A DNA stretch of 64,000 nt, taken from positions 25,528,041-25,592,040 of the forward strand of contig CM055094.1 of assembly GCA_029204225.1 (NCBI GenBank), read 5' to 3'. Shown one piece after another: positions 33,548 to 47,241 of this stretch (the stretch's first letter is position 1; each line of letters opens with the position of its first letter). Below the pieces are notes generated by a model. That model was not told the DNA's origin and did not search any database. It saw only the letters and a program-made list of their open reading frames with translations. Origin of the DNA: Diphasiastrum complanatum (taxonomy: Eukaryota > Streptophyta > Lycopodiopsida > Lycopodiales > Lycopodiaceae). Both the position numbers and the translations under genes were made by a program.

Positions 33548-36135
33548 ATGCACCTTGCTATTCACGCATATGCCACATGGGATGAGACGAAGTTTCGTTT
33601 TTACATATTGTACCAGGTTACCACGTACAAGGTACAAGTCAACGCTAACTCCATGGTCACCGTTGGGATTGTCTCGGGTGATAGACCTCCAATTTTCCAC
33701 CGCCGAGCCAAAAAATTAATCAAATCCTATGTGACACCAGTCGCTCTTAAAATTTAAGTCAAAACTAACAACAGTTATTTGATAGAAGCTATTAATGACC
33801 CCACCATCTAGGCCACTGCTCACTTGTTGAGAACAACGTCCTGGTTGTGTCAACTTTTTGAAAGGACCGCATTCAATCCACCCTTCGGAGCCAAATCGTG
33901 GAATCCTTTATAGAATTCTCGAGCACCTCAGCTGTGCCTTATGACTGGCGTACCTTCCTCCTTAACGAATTGTCCATCACCATCAAGCCCAACATGCGTG
34001 ATCACATCGCCGCCGGCCCTCTGCTTTGTAACCTCATCTACGTGCTCCTTGAATAGAAGGTTCGAGGTTTTAACCGTGCTCACATTCTCTTCGCCATCGT
34101 TCCATACAGCAACCTTGTTCCACCTTCTATCGCATCTGCATCCACTCTTCTAGCAGTTATTGACTCACCGGCCCGCAAAAGAATGTGTGGCATTGCCTCC
34201 ACTTCAACCAACCCTCCTGTCACCTGACAACGCATTGCACCATCATGCCCTACATCTGCTTCTTTCACAACCACTACTTCTGATTCAGTTCCACCATCCG
34301 CTATCGCCACCACTTTTGCCCCTATCACTCTTGCAGCTTCCATAGCCACTCTTGCAGCTTCCACACCTACCATCACCATCGCATCTTCCATACCTCCTGC
34401 ATCCACTTCCACCCCCACTTCTCAATACCAACCCGAGTCAATTCACAGCTCTCTCCCGACACCCTCACTTGGATGAATATCATTAATTTCACACCTCCTA
34501 CATCCCCTTCCATCCTCGAAACCACTCTCCAGTTCCCCTCCATTCCTATCATTCCATCTTTTGAGCAATCCATCCTCACAGCTCTTCACACCGTCGTCAC
34601 CCCTGTCACACCTCTCTCAGATCCAACTCAACAAGCTGCCGAGGGTGACAAACCATTGCCTGATGACGCATTCATGCAGACATCATATGCAGCATCGACT
34701 GACCGTGTTGACCCCACCGCACCTGATGGCATGACAATGCCAGAAAAGATGATTGAAGACGACAACGATGGCGTGTAGACTCATCTAGACAACATCTCAT
34801 CAAGCCATAGCACGTAGCACCTTACCGGTTGCGCCCACGGACATGGCATTGGCCTACCAAATCTTGGGAACTTTTGTCTAAGAAGTGGTAGCAGGCCAAA
34901 CCAGATTGGACAACCGAGTACTGGAACTAACTGCTAGAGCAACACATAGTTGCGAGCCGAAATGACTCATCTCCAGCATGACCTACTAATAGCCCAACAA
35001 CACGAGTAGGCAGAGAAGTCCGAGGTGCTAAAACTGAAAAAGCACGAAGAAGGTCTCCAAGGATACATCAAGGCCCTCGCTAAAGCTACAACGGACGCCC
35101 AACTCAAGGTCCAAGAGATCCAACAGTAGGCAACGCAACGTCTCACCCCGCTTCGGGCACAACTCTTAGTGCTTGAAATGGAAAACACATGCCTGGGAGC
35201 AAAGGTGCAGAACCTGCAAGATGAGAAAGCCGCATGGCTAGCCCAGCCAATTCCTACCAATCGTCCTCTTAGCCAAGAAGAGATGGACCTATTCATGCAA
35301 CAGGTAATTGTTTACCGGTGCACACTTGATGGCTACTAGGCCGATTTAAACAACTATTGACGGAGCACCCTACAAGAATTGGCACATGCAAAGAACGCCC
35401 TCAAGGCATGCCAACGCCACATGGAACAACAACCACAACCAGTCCCGATGGTGATTCCAACACCACCCATGCTTGAAGCTACATTGGCTAGTTCCAGCCA
35501 AGACAAACAGGTAGAGGGGCTAGAATCTCAAGAACAAGCATCGACACAATCGAGGCCAATGTGCAAGATCAGGGCCCAGATATGAGCCAAGGAATCGATT
35601 AGAGCCAAAGCCAAGCGGAGCGTCCATCTTCCTCATCCCAAGGCTCTCGATCAATCTCTGCCAGCCATGCCTTTCATCGACCCAATTCTGTGGAGGATAG
35701 ACCAACGAGTTCTTACTCAAGCATGTCCACACGTATTCACGTGCCAGCTGATAGGTATTATTTTCAACCCAAACCATCAAGGGCAATGAGCTGGTGTGCC
35801 TCCCTGCATTACAACCACAAACCGGAGTTGCGCCAACAGTTATTCGAAAAAGAACCTGCAGCCATCAAGGCCAATGTGATGAGTCCACGACAATTACGAG
35901 TGAATGCGCACTTTCTCCCTTGCACAAGACGATCTAAATGGGTGGAATGTGGCACTCCTCTAGACTGAATCATGTTCCACAATATGAATTGGCCAAAAAT
36001 AACTTCGAAGTACAGCTGGAAAACCAATTTTGGTTAACTGGTGTGCATAAATCCTTCTTCACTCCTAAGGACAAGAAGAGTACAAAGCTACTGGACTTCA
36101 TGGAAGAAGTGATCGGCTATATGATTCAACAATGA
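33548..36135 (+). pseudogene. Extra ORF of the gypsy element (Pro/Thr-rich and coiled-coil protein), decayed
   Basis: The first frame starts MHLAIHAYATWDETKFRFYI (33548-33757). Proline/threonine/histidine-rich sequence follows to about 34780 (FTPPTSPSILETTLQF). One frame then spans about 34960-35585 with a heptad-like helix (HLQHDLLIAQQHE, KLKKHEEGLQGYIKALAK, LEMENTCLGAKVQNLQDEK). A different frame ends in HNHKPELRQQLFEKEPAA-like sequence to about 35970. Stops inside the coiled-coil frame are at 35007 (TAG), 35127 (TAG), 35337 (TAG), 35358 (TGA) and 35583 (TGA). Extra ORFs downstream of pol are known in Athila- and Tat/Ogre-type gypsy elements; this protein itself is not recognised. Confidence 0.5.
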
Positions 36136-36201
36136 CACGCGCAACAAAGTGTCTACTAAACTCCATAGTGCCAAGGGACTAGCACTACTTCAGGTCTCGG
36201 A

Positions 36202-36949
36202 GCCCCTGTTGAGGGTATTACAGTGTAAATAAATAAATTAGTTGGAAATAGTTGTGAGGGTCATGGCATCCTGCGTGTGTAGGCCCATGGCCCAATGAGC
36301 ACTTGTAAATAAATAATTTTGGACATAAACTTGACTTTGGACCATGTAATTTAAAATAATATTAGAAGGCCAAAGTTAAGCTTAAACTTAAGTTTCCAAG
36401 TTTGTGAAGTAGTCAAAGGTCAAATGGTGGTAGGTGGGATGTGCTTCTTCCAACACCATAGATTTGTTTGTGCTTCTTGTGAAGGGTGTGGATTTCAATC
36501 CCACCTTCTTGCAAGTAGCCAATAGGAAGCAAGGGGCAAGGGCAACCCCAAAGAAGAGGCACCATTTTGTAACCATTTTTCATGCTTAATAGAGAGGAGG
36601 AGACTCTACTATTTTGTGAGCTCAAGCATTTTCATTTGCTAATCAATCTTGCTTATGCTTTTTGTGTGATTTGCTTATTGTTCTAGTTTTCATTATTCTT
36701 GCTTTTTGCTAGTTTTGGTTCCTCCATAATAATGACATTGAGCATTTGAACTACCCTCCATCTCTACTCTCTTTCTCTATCTCTCTCTCTCTCTCCTTCT
36801 CTCTTTCTCCCTTCACCCTCGATCATGATGAATGTATGAGTTTAGAGTTAGTGGAAGTAGAGTTAAGATTGGGTAGTGTTAAAGTAGAGTTAGTAAGCAT
36901 ATAAATTAGCAACTAAGTATAGTTAGGGCCCTATCTATGTGTTCTAACC
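36202..36949 (+). mobile_element. Probable gypsy 3' LTR
   Basis: It starts TGTTGAGGGTATTACAGTG shortly after the end of the extra ORF and has no coding capacity. It includes a CT-rich tract at about 36763-36815. The right end is not resolved and no second copy exists in the window, so the call rests on position and the TGTTG start. Confidence 0.35.
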
Positions 36950-37050
36950 CTTCTTGACAGGCGGAGGGCTGCTCACCGACTATTGTACACACCCTATAGT
37001 ATATAGATACACACACACACATGTATATGTGTGTGTGTGTACACACACAC

Positions 37051-37110
<60 letters not shown>

Positions 37111-37525
37111 TAGTAAAGAGTGCCCACCGATGGGGGCAGTCAAGGGTGTGTGTGTGTGTGTGTGTGTGTGGATTTGTGTGTTTGTGTGCGTATATGTCTC
37201 TATGTATGTCGTTGACAGCGATGGTTTGGGTGGTCGTGGATGGTCGAGGCGTGCGACCGAGCAGTCGATGTTGTGTGTGTGTGAAGTGGGTTTGTGTGAA
37301 TGTGTGCATGTGCGAAGTGTCTGAAAAAGTGTGTGTGCATGTGTGCATGTGTATCATCAAATTCACGAGTGCTACAGGTGTTGTTGTTACCTGCTGCTGC
37401 TACTGCATGTATGTGTATGCGGGTTCGTCTCGACATGCAACATTGGATGGAACAGACGACATGCAAGATGCCTATTCGGCGATACTGGACCATGTCTTGA
37501 AATTCTAAAATGTAGTCCATTTATT
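36950..37525 (-). repeat. TG/CA-linked dispersed repeat, copy 3
   Basis: It contains alternating CA and TG tracts (37008-37110, 37147-37170, 37270-37350), GTAAAGAGTGCCC at 37113-37125, and a core at about 37415-37475. The core's reverse complement matches 3880-3945 (GCATGTCGTCTGTTCCATCCA). Apparent ORFs of 60-180 codons here are repeat translations. Confidence 0.6.
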
Positions 37526-37599
37526 GTGCTCTAGTGGCGTTCCTCCCGGCACGAAGGGCATGTTCAAGCATACGACATCGAAATTGAGCAACAACTGGC

Positions 37600-39319
37600 G
37601 AAGCAAGTTTTAAGACACCCAGCTGTTACCGGCCACCATCCCACACAACAAAACTGCACAAGTTAGTCGCGTGAGGAAGACAGGTGTCATAGCTGAGCAT
37701 CAGTTGTTATCCATGTCCGAAACAAGATTCACTACTTTATCAGCTAAATTGCATTTATAAAAAGTATGTCCAATCTTCCCAATCATTTACTTCATTACTA
37801 AGCAATACATTTCACCCTCTAATGAAGCTGTATCAGGGCACAAGCCATACTGATCAGTACAAGAGCAAAAGAAATGTATTAGGTTCACATTTACATTTTA
37901 CATGTAAGAAACTATCCTTCACTATACTGATGGACAGAGACATGACTACGGTCACAACACTAGGTACTAGAGCACCTCCGTGCTATGCTAGCCCCCATAG
38001 ATATCCCGTAACTGTTTTCCGGGAGTCCAAGCACCGAACTATTGGGCAAATCCATGCCATTCAAGTGTACCATGGTCAAGCTCTATATGAGTACGTGACT
38101 TTACATTCAATACTGGGACACAGGATGCAAGAGAAATTTATTAAATAAAAACCACAAGCTCATGTCTATTTTAACGTACATAAGATTAGACTTTTCTAAA
38201 TTTATTGGTTACTACCATTAAAGGAAGCACTTGTAGTATTATCATGCATGGATAATATTTCCTATAGTAACGAGTAAGGCTACCCACCATATTGGCACAG
38301 TTTTCGTATAGCATAGTACCTGAATGATAGACGAAGTCATCTCTTGCGAACTATCCATCCTCAGCTGTTTTAACGAATCACTTATGTGCTAGAAGATTCA
38401 AACTGAAAGTATTGTGTTAAGCATAGAGTACTTCTACCAACTCATAGTCTTTATCAATACTTAATCCATCATTTTGCCTCACATTATTAACTCATCATGC
38501 AACTTTTTTAAGAGCATTTTCTTTCCCACAATATCCACAGTATACAAATTATCATATTCTGTGCACTCGTCTTCTCAGGAAGAAACTATCAAGCCAAGCT
38601 TTCTTCATGCTACCTTCTTTAGAAGCCATTCTACGTTTTATCAGAGGCAGCAATCATCATAGTTTCTATCATACTACCAGAGCAATCATCTAGAGCAACC
38701 AATCATAGCAAGTTACAGCCAATGGAGTGTAGCAAGAGTGCTCTTATCAACCACATATAAGTGACTCATCATTGATATCATTGGAAACTATAAGTAATGA
38801 CAACAGTCTATCACACTTTTGTTATCATTCCATACTGCAAAAAGCGTGGAGCAAGGCTATGCTTCATCGTAGTAGCATATTGAAAGTTCTAAGTAAAAAC
38901 AAGCGCTAGCCAACGGCCAATTCCGCTACAGAGATAGCGCTGGCCAACGATTACTCATCAGTCATAATCAAGTGATATTTGTTGCCAACATCTAAATCGT
39001 TGTCCAGTGCCAACCATAAATCAATCAGAGGTAGGAAAAATATCTGTAAAGGTGTCCACTACTGCTCCTTGAGGCAGCGCTTGATTGCAAGAGTATCGAA
39101 TCACAGTTTTGCAAGCCAAAACTTGCTACTACACAACGGTAATCACAGCAAGTTGTAAGCATCCATTCCTAATCGTAAAGCACAACATACAACCTTCATT
39201 ATCAGCGAGCTATCATTCTTCACATCATTCTCACCTTAGGTTGCAATATCATTCACACGATTGCTCTTCCAGTAGCATTCACGAGTTTTCCTCTTCAATT
39301 GCAATCACCGTAAAGTAAA

Positions 39320-39384
<65 letters not shown>

Positions 39385-39400
39385 AAGTATGAGGGAAAGT
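37600..39400. repeat. Diverged direct repeat, unit A
   Basis: The start (CCACCATCCCACACAACAAAA.TGCACAAGTTAGT, GTGAGGAAGACAGGTGTCATAGCTGA, about 37630-37705) is repeated at about 40890-40965. Further weaker matches follow (TATCAGGGC...GATCAG; GTGCTATGCTAGCCC versus ATGCTATGCTAACCC). Both units end in a long GA run followed by GTATGAG.G..AG.GAAA and TAGGGTTT. No protein-coding signal is seen; the 108-codon frame at 37822 is not conserved in unit B. It may be a repeated noncoding transcript unit with a CT-rich minus-strand leader, or part of an unknown element. Confidence 0.5.
39322..39380. repeat. (GA)n microsatellite
   Basis: A GA run of about 59 bases at the end of unit A. Confidence 0.95.
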
Positions 39401-39693
39401 AGGGTTTCATGATTTCTCTCTTTATAGAACCAGAGGACACTTAGGTGTACTAGGTGTAAAATGCTGCTCACCATTAGATTGACTGTTCAGAATGTGCACA
39501 GATCTTGGCCATTGAAAAGAATATCAACTGTCCCACGATTTTTTCAAAAAAAACTTTTTCTAATAAGTGGGGTCTTCTATCATAGTAAGGCATTTTTTTG
39601 CCCCCATTAGTAAATAAGGTTAGTCCGTACCATTTGCATTCTACAGAGGCTTGCGAAGCGAATAGAGTGATATATGTACGTAACAGAGCCCAT

Positions 39694-40743
<1,050 letters not shown>

Positions 40744-42280
40744 GAGATTGCACTTAGTTCCTCTTGACAAAGCAAGATTGAAGTTTTTTAAAGCCTAGTA
40801 TTCATAATCCAACAAGGTAAAGTATAGCTGAAAAGTAAAATACAATACTAAAAGCACCATAAAGCATAACCACTTTCAAGACGTCCAGCCACCATCCCAC
40901 ACAACAAAATTGCACAAGTTAGTTACGTGAGGAAGACAGGTGTCATAGCTGAACGTCAGTTGTTATTCATGTCCAAAAGAAGTTATACTACTTAACAACT
41001 TTGAATAGCAATTTGCAACATAGTCCAGTCTTCCCAAACGAATATTGTTTTGGCGATAGGCCAAGCTGTTATATCATCGTATCAGGGCGAGTGCCATGTT
41101 GATCAGCTTACCAGACAGTTGGTCCATATCAGTTCATTTTTAGTTTTAACAGGAGTATGAAAAGTTTTAACCGTTTACGTTTTGCTTAGCCAAAAGACTT
41201 GGTGTGGACATGTGTGCTGGTATTAGAGCAAATTTATGCTATGCTAACCCAAGTGACCCTTACAGAGCAAGGTGTGTCATGCACTACTATCCATACTCTT
41301 GAGCAGATCCATGCTTTCTAGCTGTATCTCACCAAAGGTCTAAAGTAACACTTAATAGGGTAGGATACAGTGTTGCCATGATTGTCATATAGAAATCATA
41401 TAACAACCATGGTATGGGGACATTGCTTCGGATAGACATGATTAGTAATTGACTTCCAATGTCTTTACTAGGTATTAGGACAGATCCGTGCCATTCTAAC
41501 CCTTTCGTAAAAACAATGTATCATACGCATTCTAAGACCGTTCTATTGGAGCCCTTACTGTTTAGTTTTTGACAAGGATTTAGTAGCTTTGTTTTTTGGG
41601 TGTAGTATCTTTTTTTTAAATTTTTTTCCTTTTAAAGTATGTTGAGGAAACTAAAATATTAGAATAAACAGCATTGCATAATTCCTGCTTGTTTGTATTT
41701 TGTAGAATCCATACAAGAAACGATAAAGAGAAGACATACATGAATGCTTGTAGAAGAGGCTTCTTGACAGGCTACCATAGTTGTTTTTTTGGTAGAGGTT
41801 TTCTCTTTATATCATAACGACAAGAAGATAGTTCTTTTTAGTCCATATTCATGTGTAAGCGTTATGAAAAAACGTTCAACAAAAGTTTTTATGGAGTATG
41901 CTAAACTGCTTGCTTTGTAGAGTTCGGTAGGTAGCATACCTTAGCTTTGAGTATGATGACACTTGGTTCTAAAAAGAACTAGACTGTAAGTGATAACAGG
42001 TCATAGTAACCAAACGATGCTACATTATCACATACGTTGATAAGAGTTTAGTAAAGTGATCATGAACGACAAATAAGAGTATAAACTTATTGTTAAATCA
42101 AAGAGGTTGACTCTTTTACTTAAAGCTGAGCTATAACGTCTCATGTTCATACAAAGCATCAATGAATAAAGAATGCATTATCTTGTTGTCCAACGTTGAA
42201 CAATAAGCAAGTAGAATAAAAAATTAGAAGTAAATGCGTGGTGTGTGTGCAAACTATGAAAAGATAGAAGGTGTTTGATG

Positions 42281-42601
42281 TCCATCGCTGGATAGGTTGC
42301 ACCTCAACCTTATGATTCTTCAATAAAAAACAGAGGAAGTATGTAATTTGTCCATCGCTGGGGACATATGTGTTCATTGTGCAAAATTATAAGCCTCAAC
42401 AAGGCAGATGCTATATCCCTTCCATCGTTGCCCATGCAGGATGAAGAGTAAAACTCACAGATGACAATGCAACTAGTAAACCATCACTGTCATTACATCA
42501 TTCCATAAGGGATGAAAAAGTGTCGTAGATATCCATCGCTGCCAGTCAGGCATTTAGACTGCAAAAAATCTACATTATGATGGCCGCTCAGTCCATCGCT
42601 G
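42281..42601 (+). repeat. Periodic TCCATCGCTG motif array
   Basis: The motif TCCATCGCTG occurs exactly at 42281, 42351, 42532 and 42592. One-mismatch forms lie at 42421 (TCCATCGTTG) and about 42480 (CCATCACTG). Spacing is 52-70 bases and the intervening sequences are unrelated. The unit A counterpart lacks it in this form. Confidence 0.75.
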
Positions 42602-42870
42602 GGACATGTTACCATTCCTTCCTAAAAGAGTTTATAGAAAGCTTCTATAAAGAGTATGCTAGACAGGTTGACATTTTACCATAAAAAGTTGAAACAAAGA
42701 ACTCCTTTGTTGAGTATACTTAACCATATCTAAGAGCAAACCTTAGAAAGCATCACATTGAATGCTACAAGCATTATAAGAGCAAGCCATTGTAGTAAAA
42801 AGGTAAATGAAGAAGCACTTACCGTAAGAATTTGTTTGCCAAATGATGAATTGATAGGGCACAATTGCAG

Positions 42871-43061
<191 letters not shown>

Positions 43062-43339
43062 CAAAATCTTCACAGTGTAGTGTCAAAAATTGCATGCTTT
43101 ATAATGTCATATAGTGTAGTTTCCAAGAAGGTATGAGTGGGAGAGGGAAAACAAATTTCCCTCCAAATGTTGTAGGGTTTTTTTGAAACTTAGGTGGGAA
43201 CTTCCTTTAGTCAAGTAAAAGCCAATTTTTATGAAAGTTTAGAAGGTTACTTGGACCTTGTATTTTTGAAGAGGTAGTGCGTCAATTGTTGTCCATTGTT
43301 CGATAGCGAAGCAGGGTAAAGGTAAACGAAGGAGCATCC

Positions 43340-43488
<149 letters not shown>

Positions 43489-43489
43489 G

Positions 43490-43605
43490 GTGTGTCACAT
43501 AAATGCATGCATGCATGGGGAGGAGGGCCATGCATGCTTTTTCCCATACATGCATCCTCCTCCCCAAGTTTTTTAGCTAAAAAATGTGTATGCATGGGTG
43601 AGTTC
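43490..43605 (-). repeat. ATGCATG-rich dispersed repeat, copy 3
   Basis: The reverse complement matches copies 1 and 2: CTCACCCATGCAT, AGCTAAAAAACTTGGGGAGG, GATGCATGTATGGG. As with copy 1, a long GA run abuts it. Confidence 0.6.
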
Positions 43606-44859
43606 AGCTTCCAAAAATGTTGTTCTAGAAGTACTTAGCAATGCATGATTTTGCATGTTTTAAAAAATTAATAACAATGATTTTCATAAATTTCAAAATT
43701 GTAGAAAATACAAAAGAAACGGTCCTCTCAACCACAAAACACTACACAATTCCTTAATTTGAAGAGCTTATTTAGTATATTTATGCTTACAAAATTATGA
43801 GGTAATAACTTGTAAGGCTATATTTGACATGATACACATTGTGTGAACTTATATCTAACATATGTGATTTTAGAATATCTTTTTTTTGTGTTGGCTTAAA
43901 AGTGTGGCCCTACAAAAGATGAAGATAGCATGGGCCTCATATATGTGCTACAGACAGATCTAAATAAATGAGTTAAAAAGGGTAGTAATCTTTCATGATT
44001 TGAACTTGAAAACATTACGACATATATCAAAGTATAAATTTCTAGAATTACTCCAATCTTGATTGCATAAGTTTAAGGAACTATAGACAAGTGTGACAAC
44101 TTGAACACTAAGAATAACCAAATGGCAATTTACTAGTCATATATCTTCATATGGTGGTGGTAGACATTGTTTTATATCCTTATAGTAAATTATTGCAATT
44201 TTAACTTCATATGAAACATAAAAACAAAAGTAAAGTTCCTCTTTACAATTATGTTTTCAACAACATTGAATTTCATTTTGGCAAATTTGTATTAGTATCT
44301 TTGCTTCTAATCCAAACAAAACTTGATATGAATATAGTTGACAATATTTTGTTGTGAGATTCTTTCTAAAAAAACTCTAGGTTAAGTCTAGCATAGTACA
44401 TGAAAATAGCATAGAAGACATGTGAGCCTTATTTGTATATGGACTCTACCCATAAAGACCAAAGCCTTCACAACATCATATACAACATATGTTATTCACT
44501 GCCAAGTACCTACTCATGTCAAATAACATGCAAGAGTAGTTGCATGTCACATCCTAAAGGCTAGTCCACAATAGCTTTCATACATTTACACAAAAAGCTT
44601 TTGTTTTATATTAGTTCTCCAAAGGTGATGGGGAAACTCAACAACTGAAGTCAATATCCAACCAAACGAATGGGTAATTACTAATGCTAGTAGCATATGT
44701 ATCTTGATTAAGCTTGATTGCTAAAACTATACCAAAAAGAGTATTAAGAACAATGTTGCACCAACTTTATCATAGAGCAGTTTTAAAGAACTTCGAAAAA
44801 TCTTGAAAGTCAAGAATATGTGTTGCATCAACGTAACTTAATACAGTTAATGTTCCAAC
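43606..44859. other. A/T-rich DNA without recognisable gene
   Basis: No open frame of note and no motif on either strand. Confidence 0.5.
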
Positions 44860-45350
44860 TGTCAGAAATCGTGGGGACAGGCAGCGGAAGCTTGATCGTA
44901 GGCATGTAGGAACGGAAACGCAACAATTAGCAGCAAAAATCAAGATGAATGATTCATACAAAATTGCACAAATGAACAATACAGTAGTGAGACAAAAATT
45001 GCACTCTGACTAATATAAACAGTGTGTACAATGGCTTGAAGTAATAACTTCAGCTTGTTGAGCTTGATAACGTTGGCTAAATAAAAACTCTGAAAGCAAC
45101 TCCTACATAGCTTGGTTCAGCTAATATATATTTACAAGTGTCTTCAAAATATATCTTACAAGCATTGAATGCTATTTACGCCAGTCTTTGTACATGTACA
45201 AAGTGGGTTACCGCCCTTGGGATATTTAGTGGCCAGCTGTTTTTAGGGTTGATGATAAGTTGGCGACGTCGGTCTGGCACTGTTGAAAATCCAAAAAACC
45301 CGAAGGTGCCCTTGAACAGAGAAAGCATGTAAATCCCGAAGGTGCAAAAA
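44860..45350 (-). mobile_element. Partial copia LTR in inverted orientation
   Basis: TGTCAGAAAT at 44860 is the inverted end of the LTR at 47242-48084. Similarity by eye (about 85 percent) continues to about 45350 (GGCACTGTTGAAAATCC, CCCGAAGGTGCCCTTG). It corresponds to the 3' 500 bases of that LTR; the first 340 bases are missing. It lies upstream of plus-strand copia pol but points the opposite way, so it is not that element's normal 5' LTR. Confidence 0.8.
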
Positions 45351-45489
45351 TCCCGAAAGGCTCAGGATCGGACCCTCATGCTCTATATTCGAAAAATCAG
45401 AAGTTTAGATCCAAGAGATCTACAAAGTCAAGCTATACTGAGCAACATGCAGTCTGGACCAAATTCCGGTTTAGGATCGAATTCAAGCT

Positions 45490-47235
45490 CTTCATCATTC
45501 CAACCAGTGTAGAAACTTTTCTGCAGATACTGTAAGAGGATTGGCCATGAAATCAAGGACTGCTGAACTTTGAAATACAACAATGAAAAGAAGAAGTAGT
45601 TCCAACAACAAACACATAGTGCTACAACCCGTCACTCAAATCAACAAGAAGAAGATGATGAAACAACTTTCATGACCAAAGTCAAGAGAACAACAGGATA
45701 TTGAATTTGATTATTTGATGGAGAATCAAACATGGACAGTCACTGAGATGCCAAAGGACCGAAACCCAATTCCATGCAAATGGATATTCAAGGCGAAGTG
45801 CGACGCTAAAGGAAGGCTAAATCGTTACAAGGCCAGGCTAGTCACCAAAGGCTTTTCCTAGATTCCAGATCTTGATTATTCAAAAACCTTCAGCCTAAAC
45901 ATGCTTCATCTGCCTACTCCTCTCCTTTGCAGCCGTAGCAGATCTTGAAGTCCATCAGATGGATGTCCAGACTGCTTTCCTCAATGGAACCATCGAAGAG
46001 AAAATCTATATGACATAGCCAGAGGGATACAAACTCAACGTCAAGCAACAACACCTTCTATGCAAAATCCACAAGCCGCTCTATGGGATGAAATAGACAA
46101 CCAGAGCTTGGTTCCAGAAGATCAACGCATTTTTGATAGAAAATGGTTTTATTCCAAACTCGGCAGACTCGAATGTCTACTTCAAGTCTATATCAGATTA
46201 TTTCATCATCATTATTCTCTATGTTGATGATACACTCTTATTTAGTAACAATCTGAATCTGATGAAGGATACAAAATGCATGTTGCCCCAAGAATACAAG
46301 ATGACATGGGTCCAGCCCACTATTGTCTCGGAATTCAAATCCAACGAGATTGACCCAGCAGACTGATTTCTATTAGTCAGCAATGATATCTCAACAACGT
46401 GCTAGAAAAGTATGGAATGGCCAACTGCAAACCAAGTCACTTTCTGCTCGACCCTGGACTAAAGTTGTCAAAGGAATAGTCTCCTCAAACTAAGGCAGGA
46501 AAGGAAGAGATGAAGCGCTACCCATTTCAATCCATCATCGGCTCACTGATGTATGCAATGATCTGCACGCGACTAGACCTTGCATATTTGATCAGTACAC
46601 TTAGCCAGTTCCTGTCAATTAACTCATTGGAAAGCACTAACAAAGGTCATGAAGTACATCCGAGAATTCCTGTCAGGGTTTCCCGGATTGCAAATTTTTT
46701 TTGTTTTTTTTTTAATTGCCAACGAAAACTCTCAACATCTGCTACGGAGGCAGCCACACTGCCAACATCCTTGAAGCCTACATAGATGCGGATTGGGCAG
46801 GAAATGTCGACACCAGAAAATCAACTTCTAAATTTGTATTTTTATACAACCAAGGCCCAATCTCATGGAACAGCTAGAAGCACACCTTAGTTGCATTATC
46901 ATCAGCGGAATCCGAATACATAACTGTCACAAATGCAACCAAGAGGCGATCTAGCTAAGGCCCTTGCACAAACACTTTCTACAACAATCTATTGTGAAAT
47001 CAAAGCACAATAGCGTTATCTCTCAATCCGAGATTTCACTCTCGAAGCAAACAACTCGAAGTCAGGTATCATTACCTTAGAGAGAAAGTGCATAGCAAGG
47101 AAGTAGCATTGGTTGTTTGTAAAACAAACTACATGGCAGCAAATTACTTCACAAAGGCTCTATCAAAGGAGCAACATCTCAGATTTAACGATATGTTAAA
47201 TCTGAAGATCAAGGGTTTTCAGGATCCACATTAAG
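45490..47235 (+). pseudogene. Ty1/copia gag end, RT and RNase H pseudogene
   Basis: A CCHC-like end of gag (FCRYCKR.GHEIKDC, about 45520-45565) is followed after a short linker by DYLMENQTWTVTEMPKD and CKWIFKAKCDAKGRLN...KARLVTKGFS (about 45710-45860). Protease and integrase are absent. Then come VHQMDVQTAFLNGTIEEKIYM (45950-46015), ILYVDDTLLFSN (46215-46255), FQSIIGSLMYA (46525-46560) and degenerate RNase H to about 47215. Several stops replace Gln: FS-TAG-IPD near 45858, YMT-TAG-PEGY near 46017, GMK-TAG-TTRAW near 46092, and WNS-TAG-KH near 46874. A purine run AAGGGGGAG (47233-47241) precedes the 3' LTR. Confidence 0.8.
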
Positions 47236-47241
47236 GGGGAG

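Noticed and set aside
33941-34778. Pro/Thr/Ser-rich frames as cell-wall or secreted proteins
   Set aside because: They lie between gypsy integrase and a probable LTR and share a frame with the coiled-coil part, so they belong to the element's extra ORF.
37822-38148. 108-codon plus-strand frame as a candidate gene
   Set aside because: The diverged sister unit at about 41.0-41.3 kb does not keep a frame here, and codon pattern looks random.
41218-41230. Initiator-Met primer-binding-site match TGGTATTAGAGCA
   Set aside because: No LTR end precedes it; related GGTA.TAG..CA sequences recur at 37.97 and 41.47 kb as an internal repeat of the unit, so the match is probably chance.
42281-42601. Regularly spaced short repeats resembling a CRISPR array
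   Set aside because: The repeat is only 10-11 bases, spacing varies from 52 to 70, and the window is plant nuclear DNA with no cas genes.
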